From positions 62,001-126,000 of the forward strand of contig OOHK01000002.1 in NCBI GenBank assembly GCA_900315845.1: 64,000 nucleotides of DNA. The letters are read 5' to 3'. Position 1 is the first letter of the stretch; every line of letters starts with the position of its first letter. The translations under genes were made by a program, and so were the position numbers. The notes under the pieces are model-generated. The model searched no databases. It was not told the origin of the DNA and worked only from the letters and a program-made list of their open reading frames with translations. Of the stretch, positions 1-8,225 are shown piece after piece. Origin of the DNA: Candidatus Avelusimicrobium luingense. Its GTDB lineage: Bacteria > Elusimicrobiota > Elusimicrobia > Elusimicrobiales > Elusimicrobiaceae.

Positions 1-389
1 AATATGCTATCATCCGGGCGTAAAGCAAGGGCTTTTTCGTAAGCATCAAGGGCTTGGGCGGAATTTTGCTTCTTAAGGTTATACGAAGCATACGCCAAAT
101 AGTCTTCTGCTGTATTTTCGCCCATCGTAATATAATCTATATACGGCTCAGCCTGCTCCGGAGTGGGGGCCGCCGCCACCAATAATTGACGCAAGTATTT
201 AGAATCGGGATCCAGTGCTAGTGTTTTCTTTAAGGCCTCAAAATAGGCTTGCGGATTATTTCGATGCACATAAACAGCCTCTAAAAAGGAATTAAATAAC
301 GCGGCTTCTTGTTTCCCTTCTGGGCTAATTTCCAACCCCCAAGCCGGGCACGCATAGCATATGGCTAAAACAATGATCCATTTTTTCAT
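1..389 (-). CDS. TPR-repeat exported protein, 3' end cut by window edge
   Basis: The protein begins MKKWIIVLAICYACPAWG, a short signal peptide, followed by helical repeats. The segment ending in QALDAYEKALALRPDD is a typical tetratricopeptide repeat, so it is likely a periplasmic or envelope scaffold that binds other proteins. Only the first 129 codons are inside the window. Its ATG overlaps the TGA of rimI by four bases (ATGA), so it is probably translated by coupling and belongs to the tsaE-tsaB-rimI operon. No more specific function can be read. Confidence 0.75.
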   Translation of the reverse strand, partial: MKKWIIVLAICYACPAWGLEISPEGKQEAALFNSFLEAVYVHRNNPQAYFEALKKTLALDPDSKYLRQLLVAAAPTPEQAEPYIDYITMGENTAEDYLAYASYNLKKQNSAQALDAYEKALALRPDDSI

Positions 390-817
390 AATTTAATTCC
401 CATAATTAATGCATCTTGTCCGTCAGCATAAAATTTTTTTCGCCGACCTATCGGCAAAAATCCTGCTTTTTCATACAACCGTATCGCGGCTGCATTATCG
501 GCCGCCACTTCTAACGAAATTTCTTCTCCGCCGTTTTCGCGGGCCCACGTCAGGGCGTGGAAAAGTAAAGCCGTTCCTATTGCGCGGCGCGTAAAATCTG
601 GCGATATACCCACGTTTAAAATTTCACCTACGCCCGCCGCTAAGCGCAACGCCACAAATCCGACAACGGCTTGTTCGTGCGCACAAAAAACGTGTGCAGA
701 TTTCTCTGCCAATTCCGTTTTCCACCCATTTTCCCCCCATTGAGCACAACGCGGTTGCTGCTTTTCTATAACCGCTAATGCGGGGATATCTTGAGAGTTG
801 GCTAAACGTATGTTCAT
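386..817 (-). CDS. rimI: Ribosomal protein alanine N-acetyltransferase, RimI-like GNAT
   Basis: This 143-residue protein is a single GNAT acetyltransferase domain. The acetyl-CoA loop RRAIGTALL lies near residues 78-86, and the C-terminal pattern DNAAAIRLYEKAGF is characteristic of RimI-type enzymes that acetylate the N-terminus of ribosomal protein S18. It lies directly behind tsaB with a four-base ATGA overlap and no separate ribosome binding site, which is the usual tsaE-tsaB-rimI order in bacteria. The neighbourhood supports RimI over other GNATs, but the substrate is inferred. Confidence 0.85.
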   Translation of the reverse strand: MNIRLANSQDIPALAVIEKQQPRCAQWGENGWKTELAEKSAHVFCAHEQAVVGFVALRLAAGVGEILNVGISPDFTRRAIGTALLFHALTWARENGGEEISLEVAADNAAAIRLYEKAGFLPIGRRKKFYADGQDALIMGIKL

Positions 818-1509
818 TTAGGAGTAATAAGTTCAAAGCGCGCCGGTTTTAAGTAAAGCGGTTCTAACGCATCTTGTTTAAGCGTATCATCTTGCGCCAT
901 GGCAAGTAACGTCTGCGGACGCACCCGAGAGTCACGCGGCGCAGCAAGTGGATATTTATTACCCAACAAGCCGTCCAAATCCGCATTATTTTTATCCGTT
1001 CCCGCCAGCATAATAGGATGCGTGTACGCGGCTAACCGCGCCAGTAATTCTTCGCGCGATAACCACATGGGCGCCCCATTTTTTCCGTCAAAAATCTGTA
1101 AAAAATACTCCTCGCGAAATGCGTGCAACACTACACCCAATGCTCCGTCAGGATATTGTTTTTGAAAACGTTTGAACGTGGCCGAAACCACTACTTGCCG
1201 ACGGATAATTTCAAAAAGGGTTGCGCCATAGACTTCGGCCTGATTTAAGTATTTCATCATAGAAGCAAACGTCAGCCCGATACGGATACCCGTAAACCGC
1301 CCCGGCCCACGCACAATACACACTTTTTTAACATCTTGCAATGTACTCTCACAGGCCGTTAAAGCACGCGACATAACCGGAAAAAGCAAGCGTTCCTGTT
1401 TGATGCCTTTTTGACGGCGTGCGGCTGTTTTTTCTCCGGCTTGCACCGCTACCAAAAGAGGCGAAGCCGATGTATCCAATCCTACAATGACGTTTTTGCC
1501 TGTTTGCAT
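814..1509 (-). CDS. tsaB: tRNA threonylcarbamoyladenosine biosynthesis protein TsaB
   Basis: TsaB is the inactive ASKHA-fold partner of TsaD in the complex that attaches threonylcarbamoyl to A37 of ANN-decoding tRNAs. The 231-residue protein begins with the family pattern VIVGLDTSASPLLVAV and carries GPGRFTGIRIGLTFA near residues 69-83, matching the conserved GPGSFTGLRIG segment. Length fits the family. The start codon follows GAGGATTT and lies 28 bases inside tsaE, so translation is probably coupled. TsaD and TsaC are not in this window. Confidence 0.92.
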   Translation of the reverse strand: MQTGKNVIVGLDTSASPLLVAVQAGEKTAARRQKGIKQERLLFPVMSRALTACESTLQDVKKVCIVRGPGRFTGIRIGLTFASMMKYLNQAEVYGATLFEIIRRQVVVSATFKRFQKQYPDGALGVVLHAFREEYFLQIFDGKNGAPMWLSREELLARLAAYTHPIMLAGTDKNNADLDGLLGNKYPLAAPRDSRVRPQTLLAMAQDDTLKQDALEPLYLKPARFELITPK

Positions 1510-1964
1510 AAATCCTCTAACAATATATCTGAAATGCGGCCGAAGGACGACAGTTTAATTTCCCGTTCGTCCCCTTGGCGCAAGATAAAATCCATTTCTA
1601 GCCTATCGGAGGGCAACATATGTGCAATCGGATCAGGCCACTCAGCTAAAATGATAGCCTCTTCATCTTCCAACATTTCTTCAAAACCCAGATTAAACAC
1701 TTCCCCCGCAGATAACCGGAATAAATCAATATGAAACAAACGGTGTTTCTTATTGTGATATTTTTTCATCAAACTAAAACTGGCACTGGTAGGGGAACTT
1801 TTTAGCCCGAGCGCAGCGGCAATTCCTTTCACAAACACCGTTTTCCCGGCACCGATCGGCCCGCGTAAAAAGATAATCTCCCCGCCGTGCAACGCATGAG
1901 CAAACCGCGTTGCCAAAGCAAGCGTTTCTTCGCGCGAAGAAGTATAAATGGTACCTTGTTTCAT
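1482..1964 (-). CDS. tsaE: tRNA threonylcarbamoyladenosine biosynthesis ATPase TsaE
   Basis: TsaE is the small P-loop ATPase that resets the TsaB-TsaD complex during t6A synthesis. The 160-residue protein has a Walker A motif GPIGAGKT near residues 35-42, the family segment HIDLFRL near residue 78, and ILAEWPD near residue 105, close to the usual EWxE/D motif. Its start abuts the stop of the upstream gene (TAATG, one-base overlap) and its end overlaps tsaB. The arrangement leaves little doubt about identity. Confidence 0.93.
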   Translation of the reverse strand: MKQGTIYTSSREETLALATRFAHALHGGEIIFLRGPIGAGKTVFVKGIAAALGLKSSPTSASFSLMKKYHNKKHRLFHIDLFRLSAGEVFNLGFEEMLEDEEAIILAEWPDPIAHMLPSDRLEMDFILRQGDEREIKLSSFGRISDILLEDLCKQAKTSL

Positions 1965-2416
1965 TATTTTACCGTCTTAATACACACCCGCCGTCCATCA
2001 ATAATTTGGCGGTCTTCGTTCATCGGATCTAAAACGTCGTCCCCGTCCACCACAAACACATACTTATATTCTCCCGCCGTCAATGCAACCGACGTTTCAA
2101 AATATCCTTTGCGGTAGGCTTTAAGTTCAATAGGGTCCTTGCCCCAGCGGTTAAAATCCGCCGCGAGTTCTACTTTTTGTGCGCCGGGAACCGTGATATA
2201 AAATTTGCGGTATTTCACTTCGGTATCATATGACACGGTCGGACGCGGCGTTTGTAAACTTTCTTTATTTAAGGGCGCCACCGAAGCGGCATTTTCTATC
2301 GTGCCTGCCGCATAGGAATAATAATCGGACGCCAAGGCAAAAAAACCCGTTAGTCCGATGGCCAGTAAAAATAAAATCAACGCAAAAAATGTACCGGGCC
2401 GGCTAATTTTGGGCAT
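1964..2416 (-). CDS. Membrane-anchored protein with glycogen-binding (CBM48/AMPK-like) domain
   Basis: A 150-residue protein with an N-terminal hydrophobic segment (about residues 9-32), a short linker, and a C-terminal beta domain. In that domain KVELAADFNRWGKDPIEL and YFETSVALTAGEYKYVFVVDG are typical of isoamylase N-terminal and AMPK-type glycogen-binding modules, ending with the DG..V.DP core. No catalytic domain is attached. It follows GAGGAGTTTTTTAG and overlaps the upstream radical SAM gene by 14 bases. It could tether or sense alpha-glucans at the cell envelope; that role is inferred, and malQ lies about 6 kb away in a separate operon. Confidence 0.7.
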   Translation of the reverse strand: MPKISRPGTFFALILFLLAIGLTGFFALASDYYSYAAGTIENAASVAPLNKESLQTPRPTVSYDTEVKYRKFYITVPGAQKVELAADFNRWGKDPIELKAYRKGYFETSVALTAGEYKYVFVVDGDDVLDPMNEDRQIIDGRRVCIKTVK

Positions 2417-3056
2417 CTAAAAAACTCCTCAAATAGAATTGCGCGCCACATTCGTGGGCAATTTTTTCTACGGCTTTCTCATCAGCGCCGGTGTTTTCTA
2501 CACAACTGACCACTACACGTTTTATTCCGGCGTCCACACACAAGCGGATAAATTCCACTACGCTTTCATAGCCGTCTTGATAAGGTTCTTGCGGGCGAAC
2601 TAATTTACGCCATGTTTCTTCGTCTTGGGCATTAAGACTGACATTGATTGCATCCAACACCGCCGCCAATGACGGCACAATGTTTTTATGATGAATTAAA
2701 TTGCCCAAGCCGTTTGTATTAAGCCGAATCGTAAAGGGCGGATATCTAAATTGTGCTTTCCAACCTTTGAGCGTTTGCGCGATAAATAAGAGTTGGTCTA
2801 ATCGCATCGTCGGCTCGCCGTATCCGCAAAATACAACTTCCTTAAAGGGGGCTTTAGCAAGTTCTTTTTCAAGAGCAAGGAGCACTTCATTAGCAGACGG
2901 CTCTCCCGCCGCTAAATTCAAATTATTCCCATGGAAATCCATGTTCCATTTGGTTTTGATACAAAACGTGCATAAATTAGGGCAACGGTTTGTCAAATTG
3001 ATATAAACCCCTGTCCCAAAACGATAAACAACTGCCGGCTCAGTTTTCTCTTCCAT
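2403..3056 (-). CDS. Radical SAM protein, TatD-linked subfamily
   Basis: A compact 217-residue radical SAM enzyme. The cluster motif is C-x3-C-x2-C (CPNLCTFC, residues 25-32), preceded by YINLTNR, and GYGEPTMRL near residues 79-87 is the SAM-binding GGEP-like motif. Length and N-terminal pattern match the small family often encoded beside tatD in bacteria, though no tatD is seen here. No auxiliary cluster domain is present. It is first in the operon that continues into tsaE-tsaB-rimI. Substrate unknown. A TATAAT box lies at 3074-3079 on the minus strand. Confidence 0.8.
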   Translation of the reverse strand: MEEKTEPAVVYRFGTGVYINLTNRCPNLCTFCIKTKWNMDFHGNNLNLAAGEPSANEVLLALEKELAKAPFKEVVFCGYGEPTMRLDQLLFIAQTLKGWKAQFRYPPFTIRLNTNGLGNLIHHKNIVPSLAAVLDAINVSLNAQDEETWRKLVRPQEPYQDGYESVVEFIRLCVDAGIKRVVVSCVENTGADEKAVEKIAHECGAQFYLRSFLDAQN

Positions 3057-3151
3057 AAAACCCTCTTTATAGTATTATAGCAATTTCCATATATCCGGCC
3101 GGGCGATTTTAACTAGGCAAGCACCCGAAAAAAATAATAGAATAAAAGAAG

Positions 3152-3238
3152 GGAAGGGTGGCCGAGTGGTTTAAGGCGTCAGTCTTGAAAACTGATGTAG
3201 GGGCAACTCTACCGAGGGTTCGAATCCCTCCCCTTCCG
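3152..3238 (+). tRNA. tRNA-Ser (anticodon TGA)
   Basis: A complete class II tRNA. Acceptor arms GGAAGGG (3152-3158) and CCCTTCC (3231-3237) pair, discriminator is G, the anticodon loop is CTTGAAA, there is a long variable arm, and the T-arm contains GGTTCGAATCC. CCA is not encoded. Confidence 0.97.
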
Positions 3239-3244
3239 GAAATT

Positions 3245-3275
3245 AAAAATCCTGCGAAAGCAGGATTTTTTAATT
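3245..3275 (+). terminator. Rho-independent terminator after tRNA-Ser
   Basis: Stem AAAAATCCTGC / GCAGGATTTTT with loop GAAA, followed by further T residues, begins seven bases after the tRNA. Confidence 0.8.
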
Positions 3276-3276
3276 T

Positions 3277-3466
3277 TCGAAAGGTGGAGTGACACCAACT
3301 GCTTGGTGTCACGTCGGGATTCGAAAGGCGCAGCGTTGTACGAGTTTTGCCATTAGGCAAAGGCGAGTACCGCGAGCCCGGCCTGCAGAAAAATTCCGTC
3401 AGGAATTTTATCGGAAGGCGAATCACCAACTGCTTTACGTTGCGTCGGGATTCGAAAGGTGCAGCG
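3277..3466 (+). repeat. Two diverged copies of a folded, tRNA T-arm-like repeat
   Basis: Copies at 3277-3335 and 3411-3466 share the segments caccaactgct and cgtcgggattcgaaaggygc. The shared gggattcgaa is the reverse complement of the T-arm bases of the neighbouring tRNA-Ser. The stretch also holds three small hairpins: GTGACACC/GGTGTCAC (3289-3312), TTTGCC/GGCAAA (3346-3361) and AAAATTCC/GGAATTTT (3390-3409). No credible gene lies between the tRNA and 3495. Confidence 0.6.
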
Positions 3467-3494
3467 GCAAATAACGTCGCCCAATACCTTTTGC

Positions 3495-5492
3495 TTATAC
3501 GGTAAAACCGATACTGTGCCCTACGGCATGTTGTTTTAATTTCTGTTCAGTTGCAAGCATATCCTTCAGCACCTCCACCTGTGAACTTTTACCCAAGATT
3601 TCTGCCTTATTTTTAACTAACGTAAAATCACCGGGAGTTAATTTGTCTAAACCGATAAGGTTCTTTTTTCCTACATCTAATCCGAAGAAAAACGAAAATG
3701 CTTCCTGCACTTGTTCCAACGTCAAGAAATCATATTTGACCTTAAAACTAAACCGACGCAAACTTGCCGGGTCTAACGTATCCATCAAGTTGGTGGTACA
3801 AACAAACGGATAGGGGTGCGATTCCATCCACGTCAGCATTTCGTTCACGCTGGAAATCTCCCATGAACGCGCGGCTAAAGAACGGTCCCGTAAAAAACTG
3901 TCCGCCTCGTCAAAAATCAATAACGATTTATTGTCTTTAGCCTGTGCAAATGCTTTGGCAATGTTTTGCTCGGTTTCCCCCACATACGGGCTAATCAAAT
4001 CAGATGCTCGGCGCTGGAACACATCCAAGCCCAATTCTTCCGCTAAATAACGCGCATAAGCCGATTTACCTGTACCGCTTGCCCCATACAAACAAAGGGA
4101 AAAATTGAGCCGTCTCAAGTCTTTTAATTGTGCGGTCAGTGCGCTTAAATCCATATCGGCGTGCACCAAAGCCTGACAAAATTTTTGTTCCGTTTTGGGA
4201 TCTTCCGGTTTTTCGTAGCCGCCGTTTAAGGCTTGTGTCATAAAAGACAGATGATCTTTAACGGTGTCCAAATTTCCTTTAGCCATACGGGCCGCCCGTG
4301 CCGCATTGACAATCATAGAAGGCGGAACTTCGTACTTTTTGGCAAGCACAAGTGTATCGCTTACATCACACACAATTTTATTTTCCGTTAAATATTTTTT
4401 CCAAATTTTTTGGCGCACTTCCACAGGAGGTTTAGTAAAACATATCGCCAAGGTAAAACGACGAATAAAAGCCGGATCCATCCGATGAATTTTATTAGTC
4501 GTCCAAATGACAGGCACTTCGTTATTTTCCAACAAATTATTTATTTCCATTTTGCTGATGCGCGTTTCCGTACTGGAAAACACATCTTCGCCCTCATCAA
4601 AAAGGATACATGTGTTTTTAATATTCTTAAGTAAATATTGCTTGCGGTATAATTGTTGCAAACGATAATTACGTTTATCGTCTCCGTCATTGCATATACC
4701 GGCCGGATATAAGTTTAGTTTGGCCGATTGGGCCAGCACGTTGGCAAAACTGGTTTTGCCCGTACCGGGCACTCCATACAAAAGGATATTAAACCCCTTG
4801 GTATGTTGGGCCCTTTTCATCAGCCGCCATGCCAAATCGGCGGCCTTCACATGTGCAAAATCACGCTTAGTTAAAACATTCTCACCGATGATAGGCTCAC
4901 CCAGCAATGCTTTATAGCGAGCCGCATCATCTTTGTATATCGTATGAATAAACCCCTGTACCCATTTGGTCAAAACAAGCGAAGATCGGTAATGATGCTC
5001 CCGTAATATCCCCAATCGTCTTAACGGAGCATTTTCATTCAAAACCGAAAAGCCCATCCCGCGCGTGATTCCGGAAACTTGCGTTAAGATATCTTCATCG
5101 TCCTCAATATCTCCTTTGAATTCACGCAAGCATGACCTTAACAGTTCATTATCCGTCATGGTACTTAAAAACCGCACAACGGCTTCTTCGGAAGCGGTCA
5201 AATGAAACTCGCGCACCAAGTATGAAATGTTATGTTGTTGATTAGATGGTGACAGGCTCGGATAAAATTCTCCGTATTTAGCAAAAGCCTTTTCTATTTG
5301 CAACAATCCGTTCGCTTGCTTGGCGGATGGATCTGAGAAAGCATCCATTTTCTTAAGTCCGGGGAATAATTTCCCATCTATTTTTCGGGCCGACAAGATT
5401 AAATCCCGCGCAAAACTTTTAAAATTTTTCAGTTCGGGCAGCAATTTATTCAGATAGTACATTGCTTCGTATTGTTCGTAAGTATATTTCAT
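3495..5492 (-). CDS. Tandem AAA+ ATPase of unknown role
   Basis: A 665-residue cytoplasmic protein with an alpha-helical N-terminal region (about 1-220) and two AAA+ modules. The first has Walker A GVPGTGKT, Walker B ILFDEGED and sensor WTTN with paired arginines in FIRRF. The second has GASGTGKS, IFDEADSF, CTTN and LRRF. Both sites look intact, so it is probably an active remodelling ATPase rather than a protease; no peptidase or zinc motif is present. The ATG at 5490-5492 follows a clear AAGGAG eight bases upstream, so the in-frame extension ahead of it was not used. It is a single-gene unit; the substrate cannot be predicted. Confidence 0.8.
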   Translation of the reverse strand: MKYTYEQYEAMYYLNKLLPELKNFKSFARDLILSARKIDGKLFPGLKKMDAFSDPSAKQANGLLQIEKAFAKYGEFYPSLSPSNQQHNISYLVREFHLTASEEAVVRFLSTMTDNELLRSCLREFKGDIEDDEDILTQVSGITRGMGFSVLNENAPLRRLGILREHHYRSSLVLTKWVQGFIHTIYKDDAARYKALLGEPIIGENVLTKRDFAHVKAADLAWRLMKRAQHTKGFNILLYGVPGTGKTSFANVLAQSAKLNLYPAGICNDGDDKRNYRLQQLYRKQYLLKNIKNTCILFDEGEDVFSSTETRISKMEINNLLENNEVPVIWTTNKIHRMDPAFIRRFTLAICFTKPPVEVRQKIWKKYLTENKIVCDVSDTLVLAKKYEVPPSMIVNAARAARMAKGNLDTVKDHLSFMTQALNGGYEKPEDPKTEQKFCQALVHADMDLSALTAQLKDLRRLNFSLCLYGASGTGKSAYARYLAEELGLDVFQRRASDLISPYVGETEQNIAKAFAQAKDNKSLLIFDEADSFLRDRSLAARSWEISSVNEMLTWMESHPYPFVCTTNLMDTLDPASLRRFSFKVKYDFLTLEQVQEAFSFFFGLDVGKKNLIGLDKLTPGDFTLVKNKAEILGKSSQVEVLKDMLATEQKLKQHAVGHSIGFTV

Positions 5493-5634
5493 CGTTTTGT
5501 TCTCCTTTTTAGTAGATAAAGATAGAATAACAAAGCCGCCCGACAACGCTATGTCGTTATCTAAAAAAAGAACGATTTGTATAGAGAAAAAAGATTAGAT
5601 GTTTGTGAAAAAATTTAATTTTGCCAGAACAAAA

Positions 5635-5662
5635 AACTCCCCGGGTTATAGGCCGGGGAGTT
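5635..5662 (-). terminator. Minus-strand terminator of the 5681-6676 lipoprotein gene
   Basis: AACTCCCCGG / CCGGGGAGTT stem followed on the minus strand by a T run (5631-5636). Confidence 0.8.
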
Positions 5663-5680
5663 CAAAAACGAGGAAACTGT

Positions 5681-6676
5681 TTATCTAATTCCGGTTACGA
5701 TACCGTGATCCAGCGTATAAATAGTAGTTGTAGCGCCGACAGACATATCGGTGAACGAAAGTTCTTCCGTATCAGCGTTAGGCTGATATTGCCAAGTCGG
5801 GCGGCCTTTACGCTCAAGGAGTTCGGCACGTGTAAGCCCATAGCCTTTGGGCGTAGGCGGACAATAGGCTTTATAAAAATCTACCATTTTCCAATACATA
5901 TTGGTTGTTTTGGCTACCAATTTTTTATCTAAAATCAGGCCTTGCACCACCGCACAATTTTGCGCAACGGTCATATTGCCCAACAAAAAAGAACGTACGG
6001 TTTGAAATTCATTCAAATCATTCGTGTTTTGCGCCACCCAAACCACCTCATCCGCCGTTGCGCTTTTTTTGGCGAGCAAATGATTATACCGGCAACGGTA
6101 ACTGGTACATTGCCATTTAGCATACGACAGGTGCGGCTGATAAACAACCAAAGCGGCTTCTTTAATAAAAGTTTCGGCAAGCAGCCGTTGGGCATCCGGA
6201 GAAACAGGGTTGCCGTTCTCGTCCATAAACGGTTCAGACAAATTTTTAACAGACGGAAACATCCACCACGCCACCCAAACAGCGTTGTTGGCTTTTTTAG
6301 CCGGGGCTAATTCGGCAACTTCACCGGTGCTCATATTCCACAATTCGGCTGACGCCGTCCAATGTCCGCTGGCCGATTGGAAGGGCACGGTAAATAAAGT
6401 TAAGGCGGAAGCCACCCCCCAAATTTTATTGGCTAAAGGTTTAGATAATTCAAAAGTATAATGCATTTTCAACTTATAATTACTTGCCCGTTGCGCCGCG
6501 GTAAAATAAGGCATAACCGAGGCACCGGCACAATTTTCGCACGATAAACTGAATTTACGGGCGGAAATATCCGGCGACGGGACTTCATACGGATTATCTA
6601 ATTTAGGAGCCGTTACACACCCCGCAAGCGCTAAAACCACTAAACAAATTATCCCTACACCAAATGTTTTTTTCAT
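5681..6676 (-). CDS. Hypothetical lipoprotein with SmpA/BamE-like C-terminal end
   Basis: The 331-residue protein starts MKKTFGVGIICLVVLALAGC, a type II signal peptide with lipobox LAGC at residues 17-20, so it is probably anchored in the outer or inner membrane. A pair of cysteines (CENC) follows near residue 46. The last 50 residues (LTRAELLERKGRPTWQYQP, then a sheet-like ITTIYTLDHG-type end) resemble the small domain of BamE/SmpA lipoproteins. The middle has no recognised fold. It is monocistronic, with its own ribosome binding site (GGAGAAACG) and terminator. The BamE link is weak and based only on pattern. Confidence 0.65.
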   Translation of the reverse strand: MKKTFGVGIICLVVLALAGCVTAPKLDNPYEVPSPDISARKFSLSCENCAGASVMPYFTAAQRASNYKLKMHYTFELSKPLANKIWGVASALTLFTVPFQSASGHWTASAELWNMSTGEVAELAPAKKANNAVWVAWWMFPSVKNLSEPFMDENGNPVSPDAQRLLAETFIKEAALVVYQPHLSYAKWQCTSYRCRYNHLLAKKSATADEVVWVAQNTNDLNEFQTVRSFLLGNMTVAQNCAVVQGLILDKKLVAKTTNMYWKMVDFYKAYCPPTPKGYGLTRAELLERKGRPTWQYQPNADTEELSFTDMSVGATTTIYTLDHGIVTGIR

Positions 6677-6723
6677 CGTTTCTCCTTACAACTGCTATTA
6701 TTATACATTAAAATTTATTCACA

Positions 6724-6753
6724 AAAAACTCTCCGGTGTAGCGAAGAGTTTTT
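6724..6753 (-). terminator. Terminator of the TSCPD gene
   Basis: AAAAACTCT / AGAGTTTTT hairpin 28 bases beyond the stop at 6781, with T-rich flanks on the minus strand. Confidence 0.65.
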
Positions 6754-6780
6754 AATGGAAAAACTTCAAATCAAACCATT

Positions 6781-7035
6781 TTATTTTTTAATGGCTTCTT
6801 CCAACGCGCGGGCGAGTTGATCGGCGCACGAAGTGCCTTTTCCGGCACAATCGTTGCCCTTTAATAAAGTAGCAATTTGTCGGGCATCGGCCCCTTCTAC
6901 CAATTTACCGATAGCCGTTAAATTTCCCGGGCAACCGCCGATAAATTGCACATTATGTACACGTCCTTGCGCGTCCACGTCAAATAAAATTTCTTGCGAG
7001 CAGACCCCTTGCGGGCGAAATGAAAATGAGGCCAT
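6781..7035 (-). CDS. TSCPD-domain protein (four-cysteine type)
   Basis: An 84-residue protein that is essentially one TSCPD domain, related to the C-terminal piece of some ribonucleotide reductases. It keeps the family core VQFIGGCPGNLTAIGKLVEG and four cysteines (GVCSQEI, GGCPGN, DCAGKGTSCADQLA) that could bind a metal. The stand-alone form is widespread in anaerobes and has no assigned function. It is monocistronic, preceded by AAGGAGTTTTT. Family call is solid, role unknown. Confidence 0.85.
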   Translation of the reverse strand: MASFSFRPQGVCSQEILFDVDAQGRVHNVQFIGGCPGNLTAIGKLVEGADARQIATLLKGNDCAGKGTSCADQLARALEEAIKK

Positions 7036-7119
7036 AAAAACTCCTTATTGTAAGATACTATATTATACCAAGTTCGTTTGAAAAGCCGTTTTTTGTATAA
7101 TAAAAACGGGAGAAAATTT

Positions 7120-7659
7120 ATGACTAATTCCGACATTATATCCAACGCACCTATTTCATCAGAAGAATTACAACAAGCCGCACAAATCATTACGGCTTTG
7201 CAAGAAGAACTTAAAACATATATTGCACAAGGTTCCGGCCCGTTCCTAGCCGCTATTTACGACGATAAAGGGACTCTCATTGCCAAAGCTGCCAATTCGG
7301 TAGTAAAAGGAAAATGCAGCCACAAACATGCCGAAATGAATGCCATTAAACAAGCGGAAGAAAAATTAAACACCTTTGATTTGGCCCCGTATAATTTACG
7401 CTTATATGTTACCGCCGAACCCTGTTTAATGTGTTTGGGCGGGATTATGTGGTCGGGTATTAAAACGGTATATTTCGGTGTGCCATCCAAACGCGTGGAA
7501 GAAATTACCGGATTTGATGAAGGATTCAAACCCAGCTGGTTAGAAGAGTTTAACAAACGCGGGATCCGCGTATATGGGAATTTGGCACCGCAAATCGGAG
7601 AAGACATATTGACGTTTTACGTCAAAAACGGACATCCTATATACAAACCCTCGCGTTGA
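7120..7659 (+). CDS. Nucleoside/guanine deaminase, CDA fold
   Basis: A 179-residue zinc deaminase. HKHAEMNA provides the zinc-binding histidine and catalytic glutamate, and EPCLMCLGGI the two zinc-binding cysteines. The C-terminal extension after the core (FDEGFKPSWLEEFNKRGIRVYG and beyond) resembles guanine deaminase/GuaD-type proteins more than tRNA adenosine deaminase TadA, which is shorter there. The ATG at 7120 follows GGGAG by about six bases. Purine salvage is the likely job; substrate choice is not certain. Confidence 0.8.
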   Translation: MTNSDIISNAPISSEELQQAAQIITALQEELKTYIAQGSGPFLAAIYDDKGTLIAKAANSVVKGKCSHKHAEMNAIKQAEEKLNTFDLAPYNLRLYVTAEPCLMCLGGIMWSGIKTVYFGVPSKRVEEITGFDEGFKPSWLEEFNKRGIRVYGNLAPQIGEDILTFYVKNGHPIYKPSR

Positions 7660-7684
7660 TATTTGGTAAAATAAAAGTAAATTT

Positions 7685-8173
7685 ATGCGTTACGTTTTAT
7701 ATTTATTTACAATGGCTTTGTTGTTTGTTGGCGGGATGCTTGTAGGCAATAATTTCTTGCCCCAACGGGACATGTCGCTTGCTTCCGCTGTGTCTGTCCC
7801 GCCGCTAAATGTGGATAATCCCGCTTTGCAAAGTGTGACGCGCGAACAAGCCCAACAAGATTTGGCCATGCTTACGCAGTTGTTGCAAGAGGGCGAAGGG
7901 GCTCAAAACGAAGAGAGAACCCGTTTGTTAAATCGTATTTCTTTACGTTTGGCGATGGAAAATTTTGAGTTCAAGAAAACGAAATTAGAATTGGAAATTG
8001 CTAAAAACAATAAAGAGAACCGACCTACCGCCCAACTGACACAAGCCATGAACGAATATAATCAAGCGCGTGAACAGGTAGAAAAATTATTAGATTCGCT
8101 TTTCCCGGTACCAACGCAAGAAGAAGAAATGATTGAAAACGAAACACCCCCCGCAGAATCTGAAAAAAAGTAA
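7685..8173 (+). CDS. Small membrane-anchored protein with periplasmic coiled coil
   Basis: A 162-residue protein with an N-terminal membrane or signal segment (MRYVLYLFTMALLFVGGMLVG) and a mostly charged helical remainder rich in Q, E, N and K (about residues 50-145), as in periplasmic coiled-coil proteins of the Spy or heavy-metal-resistance type. The stretch LLNRISLRLAMENFEFKKTK fits an amphipathic helix. No known motif is evident. It starts 25 bases after the deaminase gene with no clear Shine-Dalgarno, but a TAAAAT box lies just upstream, so it may be expressed separately. Confidence 0.6.
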   Translation: MRYVLYLFTMALLFVGGMLVGNNFLPQRDMSLASAVSVPPLNVDNPALQSVTREQAQQDLAMLTQLLQEGEGAQNEERTRLLNRISLRLAMENFEFKKTKLELEIAKNNKENRPTAQLTQAMNEYNQAREQVEKLLDSLFPVPTQEEEMIENETPPAESEKK

Positions 8174-8177
8174 TACC

Positions 8178-8208
8178 AAAAATCCCCGGTAAAAAACCGG
8201 GGATTTTT
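8178..8208. terminator. Bidirectional terminator between convergent genes
   Basis: AAAAATCCCCGGT / ACCGGGGATTTTT, a perfect 13-base stem, lies between the stop at 8173 (plus) and the stop at 8226 (minus). Confidence 0.9.
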
Positions 8209-8225
8209 ACACTCCAAAAAACATT

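Noticed and set aside
3109-3429. Minus-strand open frame reading GRGGIRTLGRVAPTSVF and onward
   Set aside because: It is the antisense translation of tRNA-Ser and its repeats, a well-known annotation artefact.
7120-7659. Naming the deaminase tadA
   Set aside because: The C-terminal extension and residues around the zinc site fit guanine deaminase-like proteins better, so no symbol was given.
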